A stretch of DNA of 64,000 bases from Streptomyces chartreusis. GTDB taxonomy: Bacteria > Actinomycetota > Actinomycetes > Streptomycetales > Streptomycetaceae. Both the position numbers and the translations under genes were made by a program. The stretch is taken from contig NZ_CP023689.1 of the NCBI RefSeq assembly GCF_008704715.1, positions 6,076,001 to 6,140,000 of the forward strand, written 5' to 3'. Every line of letters begins with the position of its first letter. Position 1 is the first letter of the stretch. The notes beneath the pieces are model-generated. The model did no database searches, was not told the origin of the DNA, and saw nothing but the letters and a program-made list of their open reading frames with translations. Positions 1 to 9,748 of the stretch are shown here, piece by piece.

Positions 1-787
1 CTCTCGTCTCACGCGCCCCCGGGCCGTCGCCCTCTGCGCTCTCCCGGTCGTCGCCCTGCTCGCCACGGCGGCCTTCGCGCCACTGCCGTTCTCGCTGACG
101 CAGCCCGGCCTGACGGCGGACGTGCTGGGCGAGAACAGGGGCGAGCAGGTGATCACGATCTCCGGTGCGCCGACCCGGGACACCACCGGCGAGCTGCGCA
201 TGACGACGATCGAGGCGACCTCGCCCGACACGGACGTCTCGCTCGGCGACGTGGTCGACGCGTGGTTCAGCACGGACAAGGCGGTCATGCCGCGTGACTC
301 GGTCTATCCGAGCGGGCGCAGCACGCGTGAGATCGAGCAGTTCAACACCGAGCAGATGCGGGAGTCGCAGGGCGACGCGACCGAGGCCGCGCTGAACTAC
401 CTCGACCTGAACGACAAGGACGTCAAGGTCACCCTGAAGCTCGCGGACGTGGGCGGCCCCAGCGCCGGTCTCCTCTTCTCCCTCGGCATCATCGACAAGC
501 TCGACGGCGACGGCACGGGCGGCGACCTCACCGGCGGCCGCACCATCGCCGGCACCGGCACGATCGACCCCGCGGGCAAGGTCGGCGCGGTGGGCGGCGT
601 CTCCCTGAAGACCCAGGCCGCCAGCCGCGACGGCGCCACGGTCTTCCTGGTCCCCAAGGCCGAATGCGGCGACGCGAAGGCCGAACTCCCCAAGGGCCTG
701 CGCCTGGTACCGGTCACCACCCTGAAGGGCGCGGTGAACGCCCTGACGGCCCTGCAATCGGGGAAGGGCTCCGTGCCGAGCTGCTAG
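1..787 (+). CDS. Secreted or membrane-anchored Lon-like (S16) serine peptidase, 5' end missing
   Basis: The reading frame is already open at base 2, so the start lies upstream of the window. The first visible residues include a hydrophobic stretch (about bases 26-100) that looks like a signal or membrane anchor, so the catalytic domain should be extracytoplasmic. The C-terminal half is a Lon-type proteolytic domain: the GGPSAG motif carries the candidate nucleophile Ser (codon 461-463), and the candidate general-base Lys is in VSLKTQAA (codon 608-610). No AAA+ or PDZ domain is seen in the visible part. The stop codon overlaps the stop of the convergent 62-aa gene. The substrate is unknown. 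Confidence 0.85.
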   Translation, partial: SRLTRPRAVALCALPVVALLATAAFAPLPFSLTQPGLTADVLGENRGEQVITISGAPTRDTTGELRMTTIEATSPDTDVSLGDVVDAWFSTDKAVMPRDSVYPSGRSTREIEQFNTEQMRESQGDATEAALNYLDLNDKDVKVTLKLADVGGPSAGLLFSLGIIDKLDGDGTGGDLTGGRTIAGTGTIDPAGKVGAVGGVSLKTQAASRDGATVFLVPKAECGDAKAELPKGLRLVPVTTLKGAVNALTALQSGKGSVPSC

Positions 788-972
788 TGCGCGAGCGCTG
801 TCGTTCGGGGAGTGGCCAGCCGCAGACCCACCTCTACGAGGGTCCAGCCGAGGCGGCTGCGGATGTCATGGGGCTGTCTGATCCGGGCCGCCAGACGGTG
901 GGCCTCGGCCTGGGCGTGGAGGTCGGCGGCGCGGGCGTGGTGCAGGGCGAGGCGGGTCTCGGGGTGCTGCAT
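784..972 (-). CDS. Small hypothetical protein (62 aa)
   Basis: The ATG at 972 is preceded by a GAGAGG ribosome-binding sequence and lies 14 bp after the stop of the ArsR-type regulator, so the two are probably co-transcribed. The product is soluble, rich in Arg, His and Ala, begins MQHPETRLALHHARAADL and contains GWTLVEVGLRLA. I recall short Streptomyces proteins of this type but know no function. Its TAG stop overlaps the stop of the convergent peptidase gene. It is too short to be certain from composition alone; the RBS and position support it. Confidence 0.6.
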   Translation of the reverse strand: MQHPETRLALHHARAADLHAQAEAHRLAARIRQPHDIRSRLGWTLVEVGLRLATPRTTALAH

Positions 973-986
973 CGGGCTTCGGCCTC

Positions 987-1571
987 TCAGTCCGTGCTGA
1001 TGGGGAAGGTTCGGGTCTGCACGCGGATGGTGCTCGCGTCGAGGGCGTCCGCGACATCGGGCCGGTCGCGGTAGCTGTCGATCAAGTCGTGCAGCCTGCC
1101 CGCGAGTTCCTCCGCCAGCTCCGGGGTCAGCCGGAGCGTCATGCTGCTCATGTCCGCGCTGCGGTTCCACGCCTCGGACCACTCCCCGCGCGTACCGAGC
1201 CACGTCGACAGCTCGCGCGTCTGTGTGGTCGCGACCTCGTGCAGGTAGAGGTCGGCGGCGCCGCGCACATCCGGGTTGGGGTCGCGCAGGAGGGCGTCGT
1301 CGAAGCGCAGCCCCTGCACCGCCGCCTTCCACCACCGCTCCCGGCCCTTGCCCCGCTCGGGGTCGTCCTCCACGAAGCCGTGGGCCGCGAGCTGGCGCAG
1401 GTGATAGCTGGTGGCCCCGCTGGACTCGCCCAGTTTCTCGGCGAGCTGGGAGGCGGTGGCCGGTCCGCCGAAGCGCAGGGCGTCGAGCATCTGCATGCGC
1501 AGGGGATGGGCGAGTCCGCGCAGGGAGCGGGCGTCGAGGTCGTGAACCTTGGGCGGGTGGGACTCCGTCAT
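987..1571 (-). CDS. ArsR-type winged-helix transcriptional regulator
   Basis: This 194-aa protein has an N-terminal winged helix (about residues 12-75). The recognition region SGATSYHLRQLAAHG is typical of the HTH_20 / ArsR-like regulators of actinobacteria. The C-terminal half is helical and lacks the Cys metal-binding motifs of classical ArsR sensors, so a metal ligand is not indicated. The ATG at 1571 was chosen because the winged helix begins just after it and a near-perfect palindrome lies 15 bp upstream, suggesting autoregulation. Upstream in-frame extensions run into the neighbouring transporter gene and are rejected. Confidence 0.85.
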   Translation of the reverse strand: MTESHPPKVHDLDARSLRGLAHPLRMQMLDALRFGGPATASQLAEKLGESSGATSYHLRQLAAHGFVEDDPERGKGRERWWKAAVQGLRFDDALLRDPNPDVRGAADLYLHEVATTQTRELSTWLGTRGEWSEAWNRSADMSSMTLRLTPELAEELAGRLHDLIDSYRDRPDVADALDASTIRVQTRTFPISTD

Positions 1572-1585
1572 GCATGCAAAGGTAG

Positions 1586-1609
1586 CGTTGCAAAGAATCC
1601 TTTGCAACG
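1586..1609. promoter_or_regulatory. Palindromic operator upstream of the ArsR-type regulator
   Basis: Perfect 10-bp inverted arms CGTTGCAAAG and CTTTGCAACG are separated by AATC. Half-site-like GCAAAG and CTTTGG copies flank it (about 1576-1581 and 1614-1619). Its position 15 bp in front of the regulator ATG fits an autorepression site. The same TTGCAAAG-type half-site occurs, as I recall, in front of related regulators. Confidence 0.7.
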
Positions 1610-1660
1610 GGTTCTTTGGAACTGTCCGGCCCTCAACCCGACCCCCAACTCCCCACCCCC

Positions 1661-2620
1661 CTACTTCACGAACCCCTCCTGCTTCATCCAGTCCAGGGCC
1701 ACCTGGTGCGGGTCCTCGCCGTCGACGTCCACCTTCGCGTTCAGGTCCTGGGCGACGGAGTTGTTCAATTTCTTGGTGATCGGGTCGAGGACGCCCGTGA
1801 TGGCCGGCCACTTCTTCAGGGTCTTGGTGTTGATCACCGGGGCCGCGTTGTAGTTGGGGAAGAAGTGCTTGTCGTCGTCCATGACCACGAGGTTCATGGA
1901 CTTGATGCGGCCGTCCGTCGTGAACACCTCGCCGTAGGTGCACGTCCCCTTGGCGACCTGGGTGTAGATGATGCCGGTGTCCATCTGGGTGATGTTCCCC
2001 GTCGGGATGCTCATGCCGTACGCCTTCTGCATCCCCGGCAGCCCGTCCGCCCGGTTGGCGAACTCGACCTCCACGCACAGCGTCACCGCCGAGGGGTCGG
2101 ACTTCGACAGCGCGGCGACCTCCGAGAGGTCGTTCGTGCCGTACTTCTTGTGGTTGTCCTGGTTCATCGCCAGCGCGTAGGTGTTGTCCAGCGCGGAAGG
2201 CGGAAGCCAGGTCAGCCCGTTCTTCGCGTCCTCCTTGCGCACCGCCTCCCACTGCGCCTGCGGGTCGGTGATGGGATCGCTGTGCCCCAGATACGTGATC
2301 CAGGCCGTGCCCGTGTACTCGTACCCGGCGTCCGCGTCGCCCTTGCGGACCGCCTCCCGGCTGCCGATGGACCCCTGGATGCCGGTCCGGTCGAGCACGT
2401 CCGCGCCGGCCGCCTCGAACGCGATGCCCATGATCGCGCCGAGGATGAGCTGCTCGGTGAACGACTTCGACGTCACCGTCAGCTCGGCGCCCTTCAGCGG
2501 CTCACCCCGGCCGATCGTCCCGGGCCGTACGTCGTCGACCATGGGGGAGCCGCTGGTCAGACCGCATCCGGCGGCCGCCACCAGCAGCCCGGCCGTCCAC
2601 AGGACCGTCGGCCGCCTCAC
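1661..2620 (-). CDS. Glycine betaine/choline ABC transporter substrate-binding lipoprotein
   Basis: The 319-aa protein starts at a GTG that overlaps the stop of the upstream permease (GTGA), which fixes the start. The N-terminus is a lipoprotein signal with Cys near residue 20 (AAAGCGL), so it is anchored outside the membrane. The body has the OpuAC/ProX-type fold signature: VTSKSFTEQLILG, GYEYTGTAW, and the LTWLPPS region before NTYA. It is the last gene of the four-gene importer. The exact ligand (glycine betaine, choline, carnitine or another quaternary amine) cannot be read from sequence. Confidence 0.9.
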   Translation of the reverse strand: MRRPTVLWTAGLLVAAAGCGLTSGSPMVDDVRPGTIGRGEPLKGAELTVTSKSFTEQLILGAIMGIAFEAAGADVLDRTGIQGSIGSREAVRKGDADAGYEYTGTAWITYLGHSDPITDPQAQWEAVRKEDAKNGLTWLPPSALDNTYALAMNQDNHKKYGTNDLSEVAALSKSDPSAVTLCVEVEFANRADGLPGMQKAYGMSIPTGNITQMDTGIIYTQVAKGTCTYGEVFTTDGRIKSMNLVVMDDDKHFFPNYNAAPVINTKTLKKWPAITGVLDPITKKLNNSVAQDLNAKVDVDGEDPHQVALDWMKQEGFVK

Positions 2621-3567
2621 AGGTCCAGCCCCCGCGGCCGCAGCAGCACTTCCGCCAGCGCCGCCAGCCAGTCCACCAGCAGGGCGAGGCTGACCGTGAG
2701 GATCGAGCCGAGGACCAGCACCGGCATGCGCTGGTTGGTGATGCCGGCCGTGATCAGCACGCCCAGACCGCCGCCCCCGCCGAACACCGCCAGGGTCGCC
2801 GTACCCACGTTGAGGACCAGGGCCGTGCGGACGCCCGCCAGGATCAGCGGGACCGCCAGGGGGAGTTCCACCCGGGACAGGACCCCGAGAGGGGACATGC
2901 CGATGCCGCGCGCCGCCTCCAGCATGGTCGGGTCGTTCGCCTGGAGACCGGCCATCGTGTTGGACAGCACGGGCAGCACGGCGTACGCGATCATGCCGAT
3001 CAGGGCGGCCCGGCGGCCGATGCCCAGCCAGATCACCAGCAGCGCGAGCAGCCCGATCGCCGGGGTCGCCTGGCCCATGTTGGCGAACGCCACCGCCACC
3101 GGGGTCGCCTTGCGGAACGCCCGCCGGGTGAGCAGGATCCCCAGCGGGATCGCGATGATCAGCACGAAGAAGGTGGAGATCGCCGTGAGTTCGATGTGCT
3201 CCCACAGGGCCTGGGAGACCTGACCGTTCGACAGCGCGTTCTCGGAGACCGCGTCGAGGTCGGCCTGCTGGAACCACAGCCAGGTCGCGAGCAGGATCAC
3301 CACCAGCATCGCGGGCACGATCGTCAGCTGCTGCCAGCTCAGCTTCCGGAACGGGCGCCGCACGTGCGAGGAGTAGGTGGCCCCACCGGCCCCACCGGCC
3401 CCGCCGGACCCCGAGGCCCCACCGGGCCCTGTGGCCTCGCCGGCCCTCGCGCCTCCGCCGGCCCCCGCGCCTCCGCCGCCCCCCGGGTCTGCGTCCGTCC
3501 CGGGAACATCGGGTTCCGAGGACGTCTCCCGCTCCCGGGACGTCCTGGGGCCCTCGGGAGTGCTCAC
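2617..3567 (-). CDS. Glycine betaine/choline ABC transporter permease (second)
   Basis: A 316-aa inner-membrane permease of the OpuCB/OpuCD type with about six hydrophobic segments after residue 85 and the EAA-like loop EAARGIGMSPLGVLSRVELPL. The GTG start overlaps the TGA of the ATPase gene by 4 bp. The first roughly 70 residues form an unusual Gly/Ala/Pro-rich low-complexity cytoplasmic extension that other family members lack. It should pair with the permease at 4807-5460 to form the membrane channel. Confidence 0.9.
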   Translation of the reverse strand: MSTPEGPRTSRERETSSEPDVPGTDADPGGGGGAGAGGGARAGEATGPGGASGSGGAGGAGGATYSSHVRRPFRKLSWQQLTIVPAMLVVILLATWLWFQQADLDAVSENALSNGQVSQALWEHIELTAISTFFVLIIAIPLGILLTRRAFRKATPVAVAFANMGQATPAIGLLALLVIWLGIGRRAALIGMIAYAVLPVLSNTMAGLQANDPTMLEAARGIGMSPLGVLSRVELPLAVPLILAGVRTALVLNVGTATLAVFGGGGGLGVLITAGITNQRMPVLVLGSILTVSLALLVDWLAALAEVLLRPRGLDL

Positions 3568-4814
3568 GCCTTCATCCCCCCTCCCTCGCCCTCCTGCTCG
3601 GCGTGCGTGCGCTCCGCCCGCGCCCCCTCCAGCTCGTGCTGGGCCTCCAGCGCCTCCAGCCGGTCGGCGTCCAGCAGCTCGTGCACCGAGTTCATCAGCG
3701 TCTCCATGTCGACGACGCCCGTGTACTCACCGCGCCGCCCGGTCACCACGACCCGCCCCGCGTTGTCGGTGAGCACTGCCTCCAGGGCGTCCCGCAGCGT
3801 GGCGTCCCGCGTCACCGTGTCGCTCACCAGCGTCCCGGCCCGGGCCAGCGAACCCCGGGCCCGCATCAGGTCGCCGCGCCGGAGCCACTTGTAGGGCCGG
3901 CCCCGCTTGTCGAGCAGCAGGATCTCGTTGGTGCCGCTGGAGCGGAGCCGGTTGAAGATCTCCTGGAGCGGGTCGTCGACGGTGACCGTCGGATAGTCGG
4001 TGATCTCCACGTCCCGTACCCGGGACAGGTTCAGCCGTTTCAGCGCCGCCCCGGCGCCGACGAAACCGGAGACGAAGTCGTCCGCCGGGTTGGTGAGGAT
4101 CGCCTCGGGGGTGTCGAACTGGGCGATGTGCGACTGCTCGCGCAGCACGGCGATACGGTCACCGAGCTTGATCGCCTCGTCGAAGTCGTGCGTGACGAAG
4201 ACGATCGTCTTGTGCAGCTCGTGCTGGAGCCTGATCAGCTCGTCCTGGAGGTGATCACGGGTGATCGGGTCGACCGCGCCGAACGGTTCGTCCATCAGCA
4301 GCACCGGCGGATCCGCCGCCAACGCCCGTGCCACGCCCACGCGTTGCTGCTGACCGCCGGACAGTTGCCGCGGATACCGGCCGCGGAACTCCCCGGCGTC
4401 CAGCCCGACGAGGTCGAGCAGCTCCTCGACCCGTGAGGCGATCCGCGTCTTCGACCAGCCGATCATCTTCGGGACGAGCGCGATGTTCTGCGCGACCGTC
4501 ATGTGCGGGAACAGCCCCGCGGACTGGATCGCGTAGCCGACCTTGCGGCGCAGCTTCACCGGGTCGATGTCGGTGACGTCCTCGCCGCCGATGCGGATCC
4601 GGCCGCCGGTCGGCTCGATCAGCCGGTTGATCATCTTCAGGGTCGTCGACTTCCCGCACCCGGAGGGGCCGACGAGGATGACGACCTCGCCCGCCTTGAT
4701 CTCCATGTTCACGTTGTCGACGGCCGGCGTCGGATTGCCCGGATACTCCTTCGACAGGCTCTCCAGCTCGATCGAGGCCCCGTGGTGGCCGTTGTGGCCG
4801 CTGTCCTCAGGCAC
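3564..4814 (-). CDS. Glycine betaine/choline ABC transporter ATPase with CBS domains
   Basis: A 416-aa ProV/OpuCA-type ATPase. Walker A is GPSGCGKST (residues 49-57), the signature is LSGGQQQRVGVARAL, and Walker B is LLMDEPFGAVDP. The C-terminal 150 residues contain a pair of CBS domains (VDDPLQEIFNRL and GTLVSDTVTRDATLRDAL); in the family these sense ionic strength or cyclic nucleotides. It overlaps the upstream permease by 8 bp and the downstream permease by 4 bp, showing one operon and translational coupling. Confidence 0.93.
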   Translation of the reverse strand: MPEDSGHNGHHGASIELESLSKEYPGNPTPAVDNVNMEIKAGEVVILVGPSGCGKSTTLKMINRLIEPTGGRIRIGGEDVTDIDPVKLRRKVGYAIQSAGLFPHMTVAQNIALVPKMIGWSKTRIASRVEELLDLVGLDAGEFRGRYPRQLSGGQQQRVGVARALAADPPVLLMDEPFGAVDPITRDHLQDELIRLQHELHKTIVFVTHDFDEAIKLGDRIAVLREQSHIAQFDTPEAILTNPADDFVSGFVGAGAALKRLNLSRVRDVEITDYPTVTVDDPLQEIFNRLRSSGTNEILLLDKRGRPYKWLRRGDLMRARGSLARAGTLVSDTVTRDATLRDALEAVLTDNAGRVVVTGRRGEYTGVVDMETLMNSVHELLDADRLEALEAQHELEGARAERTHAEQEGEGGGMKA

Positions 4815-5460
4815 GGATCCCCCTGGAGATGGTCAGCCGCCCGATCAGGACGTACGCGGCGTCGAACAGCAGCGCCAGGATGATGATCCCGACCGTGCCC
4901 GCGAGCACCTGGTTCAGCGCGTTCGCGCTGCCCAGCGAGGCGAGACCGCGGAAGATGACATTGCCGAGGCCGGGGCCGGAGGCGTACGCCGCGATCGCCG
5001 CGATGCCCATCAGCATCTGCGTGGCGACCCGGATCCCGGTCAGGATCGGCGGCCAGGCCAGCGGCAGCTCCACCTTCAGCAGCCGGGTGAGCCGGGACAT
5101 CCCGATGCCCTTGGCCGCGTCCACCAGGGACGGGTCGACCCCGCGCAGCCCGACGATGGAGTTGCGCACGATCGGCAGCAGCCCGTACAGCGTCAGCGCG
5201 ATCACCGTGGGCGCCACGCCGAGACCCACGATCGGGATGAGCAGACCGATCATGGCCAGCGACGGAATGGTGAGGATGCCCGAGGTCGTCAGCGTGGCGA
5301 AGTTGCCGGCCCACTCGCTGCGATAGGTGACGACCCCGATCAGCACCCCGATCACGGTCGCCACCACCATGCACTGCAGGACGGCGCTGGCGTGCTGGAG
5401 GGCGTCGGCGAACAGCTGCTGGTGGCGGTTGCCCAGGTACTCCCAGAAGCTCACACGCAC
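4807..5460 (-). CDS. Glycine betaine/choline ABC transporter permease (first gene of operon)
   Basis: A 217-aa permease with five or six hydrophobic segments and the coupling loop AAKGIGMSRLTRLLKVELPL. GTG at 5460 is the likely start, and another in-frame GTG two codons later is possible. It leads the operon, just 20 bp downstream of the Lrp gene stop on the same strand, so transcription could continue from that regulator or begin at a promoter inside it. Confidence 0.9.
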   Translation of the reverse strand: MRVSFWEYLGNRHQQLFADALQHASAVLQCMVVATVIGVLIGVVTYRSEWAGNFATLTTSGILTIPSLAMIGLLIPIVGLGVAPTVIALTLYGLLPIVRNSIVGLRGVDPSLVDAAKGIGMSRLTRLLKVELPLAWPPILTGIRVATQMLMGIAAIAAYASGPGLGNVIFRGLASLGSANALNQVLAGTVGIIILALLFDAAYVLIGRLTISRGIRA

Positions 5461-5480
5461 TCACCCCACCGGGTCGCGGG

Positions 5481-5960
5481 CTAGTTGTCGGCCGTGTCCT
5501 GTGCCGCCTGCTCCACCAACGGGATGATCCGCAGCGGAACAGGGTTCTCCATCACGATCGCGGTGGAGGCCCGGACGATCCCATCGAAGCCGACAACCCG
5601 GTCGATCACACGCTGGAGATCGGCGTTGGAGCGCGCCACCAGCCGGCACATCATGTCCCCGGTCCCGGTGGTGGTGTGCAGCTCCAGCACCTCCGGCACG
5701 GTCGCCAAGTGCGCCCGTACGTCCGGCCCTTGCCCCTGGCGGATCTGCAGCGTGGCGAACGCGGTGACCGGGTAGCCGAGCGCGGCCGGCTCCACCTGGG
5801 GACCGAATCCGCGGATGACTCCGTTCGACTGAAGCCGGTCCAGCCGCGCCTGCACGGTCCCGCGGGCCACTCCCAGCCGCCGGGACATCTCCAGCACCCC
5901 GATCCGCGGCTCGCGCGCCAGCAGCACGATGATCCGCCCGTCCAGATGATCGATCGCCAC
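5481..5960 (-). CDS. Lrp/AsnC-family regulator, probable regulator of hppD
   Basis: A 159-aa one-component regulator. The N-terminal winged helix is LDGRIIVLLAREPRIGVLEMSRRLGVARGTVQARLDRL, and a RAM/AsnC ligand-binding domain follows (VTAFATLQI, LHTTTGTGDMMCRLVARS). GTG at 5960 has a GGGAGG ribosome-binding site. It is divergent from hppD with a palindrome between them, so it probably senses tyrosine, phenylalanine or a catabolite and controls homogentisate-pathway entry. The ligand is inferred from context only. Confidence 0.9.
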   Translation of the reverse strand: MAIDHLDGRIIVLLAREPRIGVLEMSRRLGVARGTVQARLDRLQSNGVIRGFGPQVEPAALGYPVTAFATLQIRQGQGPDVRAHLATVPEVLELHTTTGTGDMMCRLVARSNADLQRVIDRVVGFDGIVRASTAIVMENPVPLRIIPLVEQAAQDTADN

Positions 5961-6018
5961 AGCAGCCTCCCTGGTGGGGTGGTCATCCTGTACAGACAGC
6001 CCGCAGAAACGGACCCTG

Positions 6019-6039
6019 CACTGAACATATTGTCCAGTG
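6019..6039. promoter_or_regulatory. Operator palindrome between Lrp regulator and hppD
   Basis: The inverted arms are CACTGAACA and TGTCCAGTG around TAT, matching at 8 of 9 positions. It sits 59 bp before the Lrp start and 50 bp before the hppD ATG, where it could serve both divergent promoters. An AT-rich stretch (AAAAACCAAACTATT) directly follows on the hppD side. Confidence 0.65.
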
Positions 6040-6040
6040 A

Positions 6041-7234
<1,194 letters not shown>

Positions 7235-7303
7235 CGGCCCTCTGAGCTTCTCCAGTCGTGCGGGTGTCACGGGGGGCATCCGCACGACCGGAGGGAGACA
7301 TCG

Positions 7304-8176
7304 GTGGGGGACACGGTGGACCGCTTCGACCTGTCCGTGGCGTCCGAGCGCTGGCTGTGGAAGAAGGACACGCTCAAGGAGCCGACCGTCCTTCAGTCGT
7401 TCGCCCTCGACGAGGTGCACAAGCACCTGTACGTCCTGCAGATCGTGTGGGGCGGCTCCGAGGCCGGCGACCTGTGCCTGAACCGCCTCGACCTTCAGGG
7501 CAAGCGCCTCGGCCACATGTACCTGCGCGGCTTCGGACACGGCGTGGGCATCGGCGTGCAGCACGCGCCCGACGGCACCGTCTGGATCTGGACCGAGTGC
7601 GCCGCGAGCGAGGGCGGCTACGGCCGCGGCGTCACCCGTTTCCGCTTCTTCCCCGGTGCCACCCGCGAGGTCGCCGACGTCAACGTCCGCTTCCCGATAC
7701 GGGGTTCCACCGGCAACCAGCCGTCGATCTGCCAGGCCACGGGCCGTATCGCAGTGCGCCACCGGGTCGACGACGTGCCGCGCTACCGGATCTACGACCT
7801 CGCCGCGTTCGTCGCCGGTGACTACACCACCCACCTCGCCGACTTCCCGCAGACCGGCACGCACCCCGACCCGACGGTCCCGTTCCAGGGGTTCGCCCTG
7901 CACGGCGACCACCTCTACCAACTGGCCGGCACGCCCTACGACCCGCAGCGCAACCCGCCCGCCGGCCGCGGCGACACCCATGTGTCCTGCCTGCACATCC
8001 GCACCGGCGAACCGGTCCAGCGCGAGCGCACCGAGGCCGGTCACTCGCTCTCCTTCCGCGAGCCGGAGGGCCTCGCGGTGCGGCGTACACCGAAGCCGTG
8101 GCTGTGCATGGGCTTCGCGTCCGGAGCGGTGGGCGCCCGCGAGTTCTCGGTCTACTACAAGCCGCACCGCCCCTGA
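7304..8176 (+). CDS. TagC-like / P68 receptor-binding-like beta-propeller protein
   Basis: A 290-aa protein starting at GTG with GGAGGGAG upstream. No signal peptide or membrane segment is seen. Repeated blade-like strings such as HKHLYVLQIVWG, GTVWIWTE, YRIYDLAAF and DHLYQLAGTPYD fit a beta-propeller. Streptomyces homologues are annotated as teichoic acid biosynthesis protein C because of similarity to the B. subtilis TagC / phage P68 receptor-binding fold. A real teichoic-acid role is doubtful. It follows hppD by 69 bp and is convergent with the TPR gene, 10 bp apart. Confidence 0.7.
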   Translation: MGDTVDRFDLSVASERWLWKKDTLKEPTVLQSFALDEVHKHLYVLQIVWGGSEAGDLCLNRLDLQGKRLGHMYLRGFGHGVGIGVQHAPDGTVWIWTECAASEGGYGRGVTRFRFFPGATREVADVNVRFPIRGSTGNQPSICQATGRIAVRHRVDDVPRYRIYDLAAFVAGDYTTHLADFPQTGTHPDPTVPFQGFALHGDHLYQLAGTPYDPQRNPPAGRGDTHVSCLHIRTGEPVQRERTEAGHSLSFREPEGLAVRRTPKPWLCMGFASGAVGAREFSVYYKPHRP

Positions 8177-8186
8177 AAGCCGGCGC

Positions 8187-9647
8187 TCACTCCTCCTCGG
8201 ACTTCTCCTCGGGCTCGGCGTCCATGTCCGGCACGTCCTCCACCGACGGCTCGCCCAGTTCCCGCAGCGCCTGCTCCGCCAGCGGCACCCGGGTCGGCGA
8301 GAAGCGGGGGCTGATCCGCAGCGCCTCCTGGAGATGCCGCCGCGCGGCCCCCGGCATCTCCAGCTCCCGTTCGATCATCCCCAGGTGGTACACGTACAGC
8401 GCGCTGCGTACCCCGCCCCCGCGGTGCCGGTCGGTCGCCACCCGCGCGAACTTCAGCGCCTCCTCGTCCTCGCCGGCCCGGTGCAGCGCCCAGCCCAGCG
8501 CGTCGGCCACCGCGATCCCCGGCTGCCGGCGCCACTCGTCCCGCAGCCGCCGCACCGCCGCCTCGGGGTCGCCGTGGTCGGCCTCGAAACGGCCCAGCAC
8601 CAGCTCGTCGTCCACCCCGCCCTCCGCGCTCCGCGCCACCCGCTCCCGCAGCGAGTCGTACTGCACCCGCGCCGCCTGCTCCAGCCCCAGCGACTCGTAC
8701 AGCTCGCCCAGTTCAAGGGCGTACTCCGGATCCGGCCGCTTGGCGAAGGCGGCCCGGTAGGCGTTCAGCGCCTCCGTCGTCCGGCCCAGCGCCGCCAGCG
8801 TCCGCCCCTGCCCCGCGAGCGCGGCCCGCTGGTCGGGGTCGAGCCGCACCGCCTCCCTGAAGTACCGCAGGGCCTCGTCAAGGTCACCGCGTTCGAAGGC
8901 GAGCTGCCCGCCCCGCTCCAGATACGCCGCCCGCTCGGCCGGGGTCTCCGCGCCCGCCGCCGCGTCGGACAGGGCGGCCGCCGCGTCCTCCCGCCGGCCC
9001 CGGTCCCGGTACACGCCGGCCGCCCACGCCAGCACCTCCGGCCCCTTGCGCAGCTCCACCAGCCGGTCCAGCGCCTTGTCGGCCGCCTTGTAGTCACCGA
9101 GCCCGGTCTGCGCGTCGATCAGCTGCGGATACGCCGACCACAGCCTCCGGTCCGCCTTCAGCGCCGCCTCGCTCCAGTTGCGCGCGGCCCGGAAGTCCCG
9201 CCGCGCGTTCGCCAGCGCCGCCATGCCGTCCAGCGCCCCGGCATTTTGCTCGCGCGCCTTCAGGGACCTGCGCAACGCCTCTTCCGCCTTCGGGTAGTTC
9301 GCCGGGTCCGAGGTCCGGCGGCCCTGCTCCACATACGCCGCGCCCAGCACCGCCCACGACTCGGCGTCCCCCGGGTAGGCCCGCAAGTGCCGCTCCCGCC
9401 CGTCGATCAGCACCGCGAGATCGGGCAGCGCGACGGCCACGCCCGTGGTGACCGCGGCCAGCGCCCGCGCCCCCGGCGCCGGCGGGGGAGTCCCGGCCCC
9501 GCCCGACCCCCACGGCAGCAGCGTCAGCAGCCCGCCGAGCACGGCACACCCCGCCACCGAGGCGAGCAGCACCCGCCGCCGGACCCGCGGGAACCCCGGC
9601 CGCGTGCCCTGTCCGTTCTCCACGGCGTCGTTCTCCATGGCGCTCAC
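8187..9647 (-). CDS. Membrane-anchored TPR-repeat protein
   Basis: A 486-aa protein with one N-terminal membrane segment (about residues 25-45, VLLASVAGCAVLGGLLTLL) and then a long row of tetratricopeptide repeats, for example AEEALRRSLKAREQNAGAL, EALRYFREAVRLDPDQ and EALNAYRAAFAKRPDPEYAL. It is probably an extracytoplasmic protein-interaction scaffold. GTG at 9647 and ATG at 9638 are both possible starts; neither has a strong RBS. No enzymatic domain is seen. Confidence 0.85.
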   Translation of the reverse strand: MSAMENDAVENGQGTRPGFPRVRRRVLLASVAGCAVLGGLLTLLPWGSGGAGTPPPAPGARALAAVTTGVAVALPDLAVLIDGRERHLRAYPGDAESWAVLGAAYVEQGRRTSDPANYPKAEEALRRSLKAREQNAGALDGMAALANARRDFRAARNWSEAALKADRRLWSAYPQLIDAQTGLGDYKAADKALDRLVELRKGPEVLAWAAGVYRDRGRREDAAAALSDAAAGAETPAERAAYLERGGQLAFERGDLDEALRYFREAVRLDPDQRAALAGQGRTLAALGRTTEALNAYRAAFAKRPDPEYALELGELYESLGLEQAARVQYDSLRERVARSAEGGVDDELVLGRFEADHGDPEAAVRRLRDEWRRQPGIAVADALGWALHRAGEDEEALKFARVATDRHRGGGVRSALYVYHLGMIERELEMPGAARRHLQEALRISPRFSPTRVPLAEQALRELGEPSVEDVPDMDAEPEEKSEEE

Positions 9648-9748
9648 TGTGCGTGAATACGGTGCGTCGACACGACGACCACACCCGCCTTACGTCGGCT
9701 GCCGTACGCGGGGTTCACACCGATGGCCCCGGGTGTCACGCTGTGATC

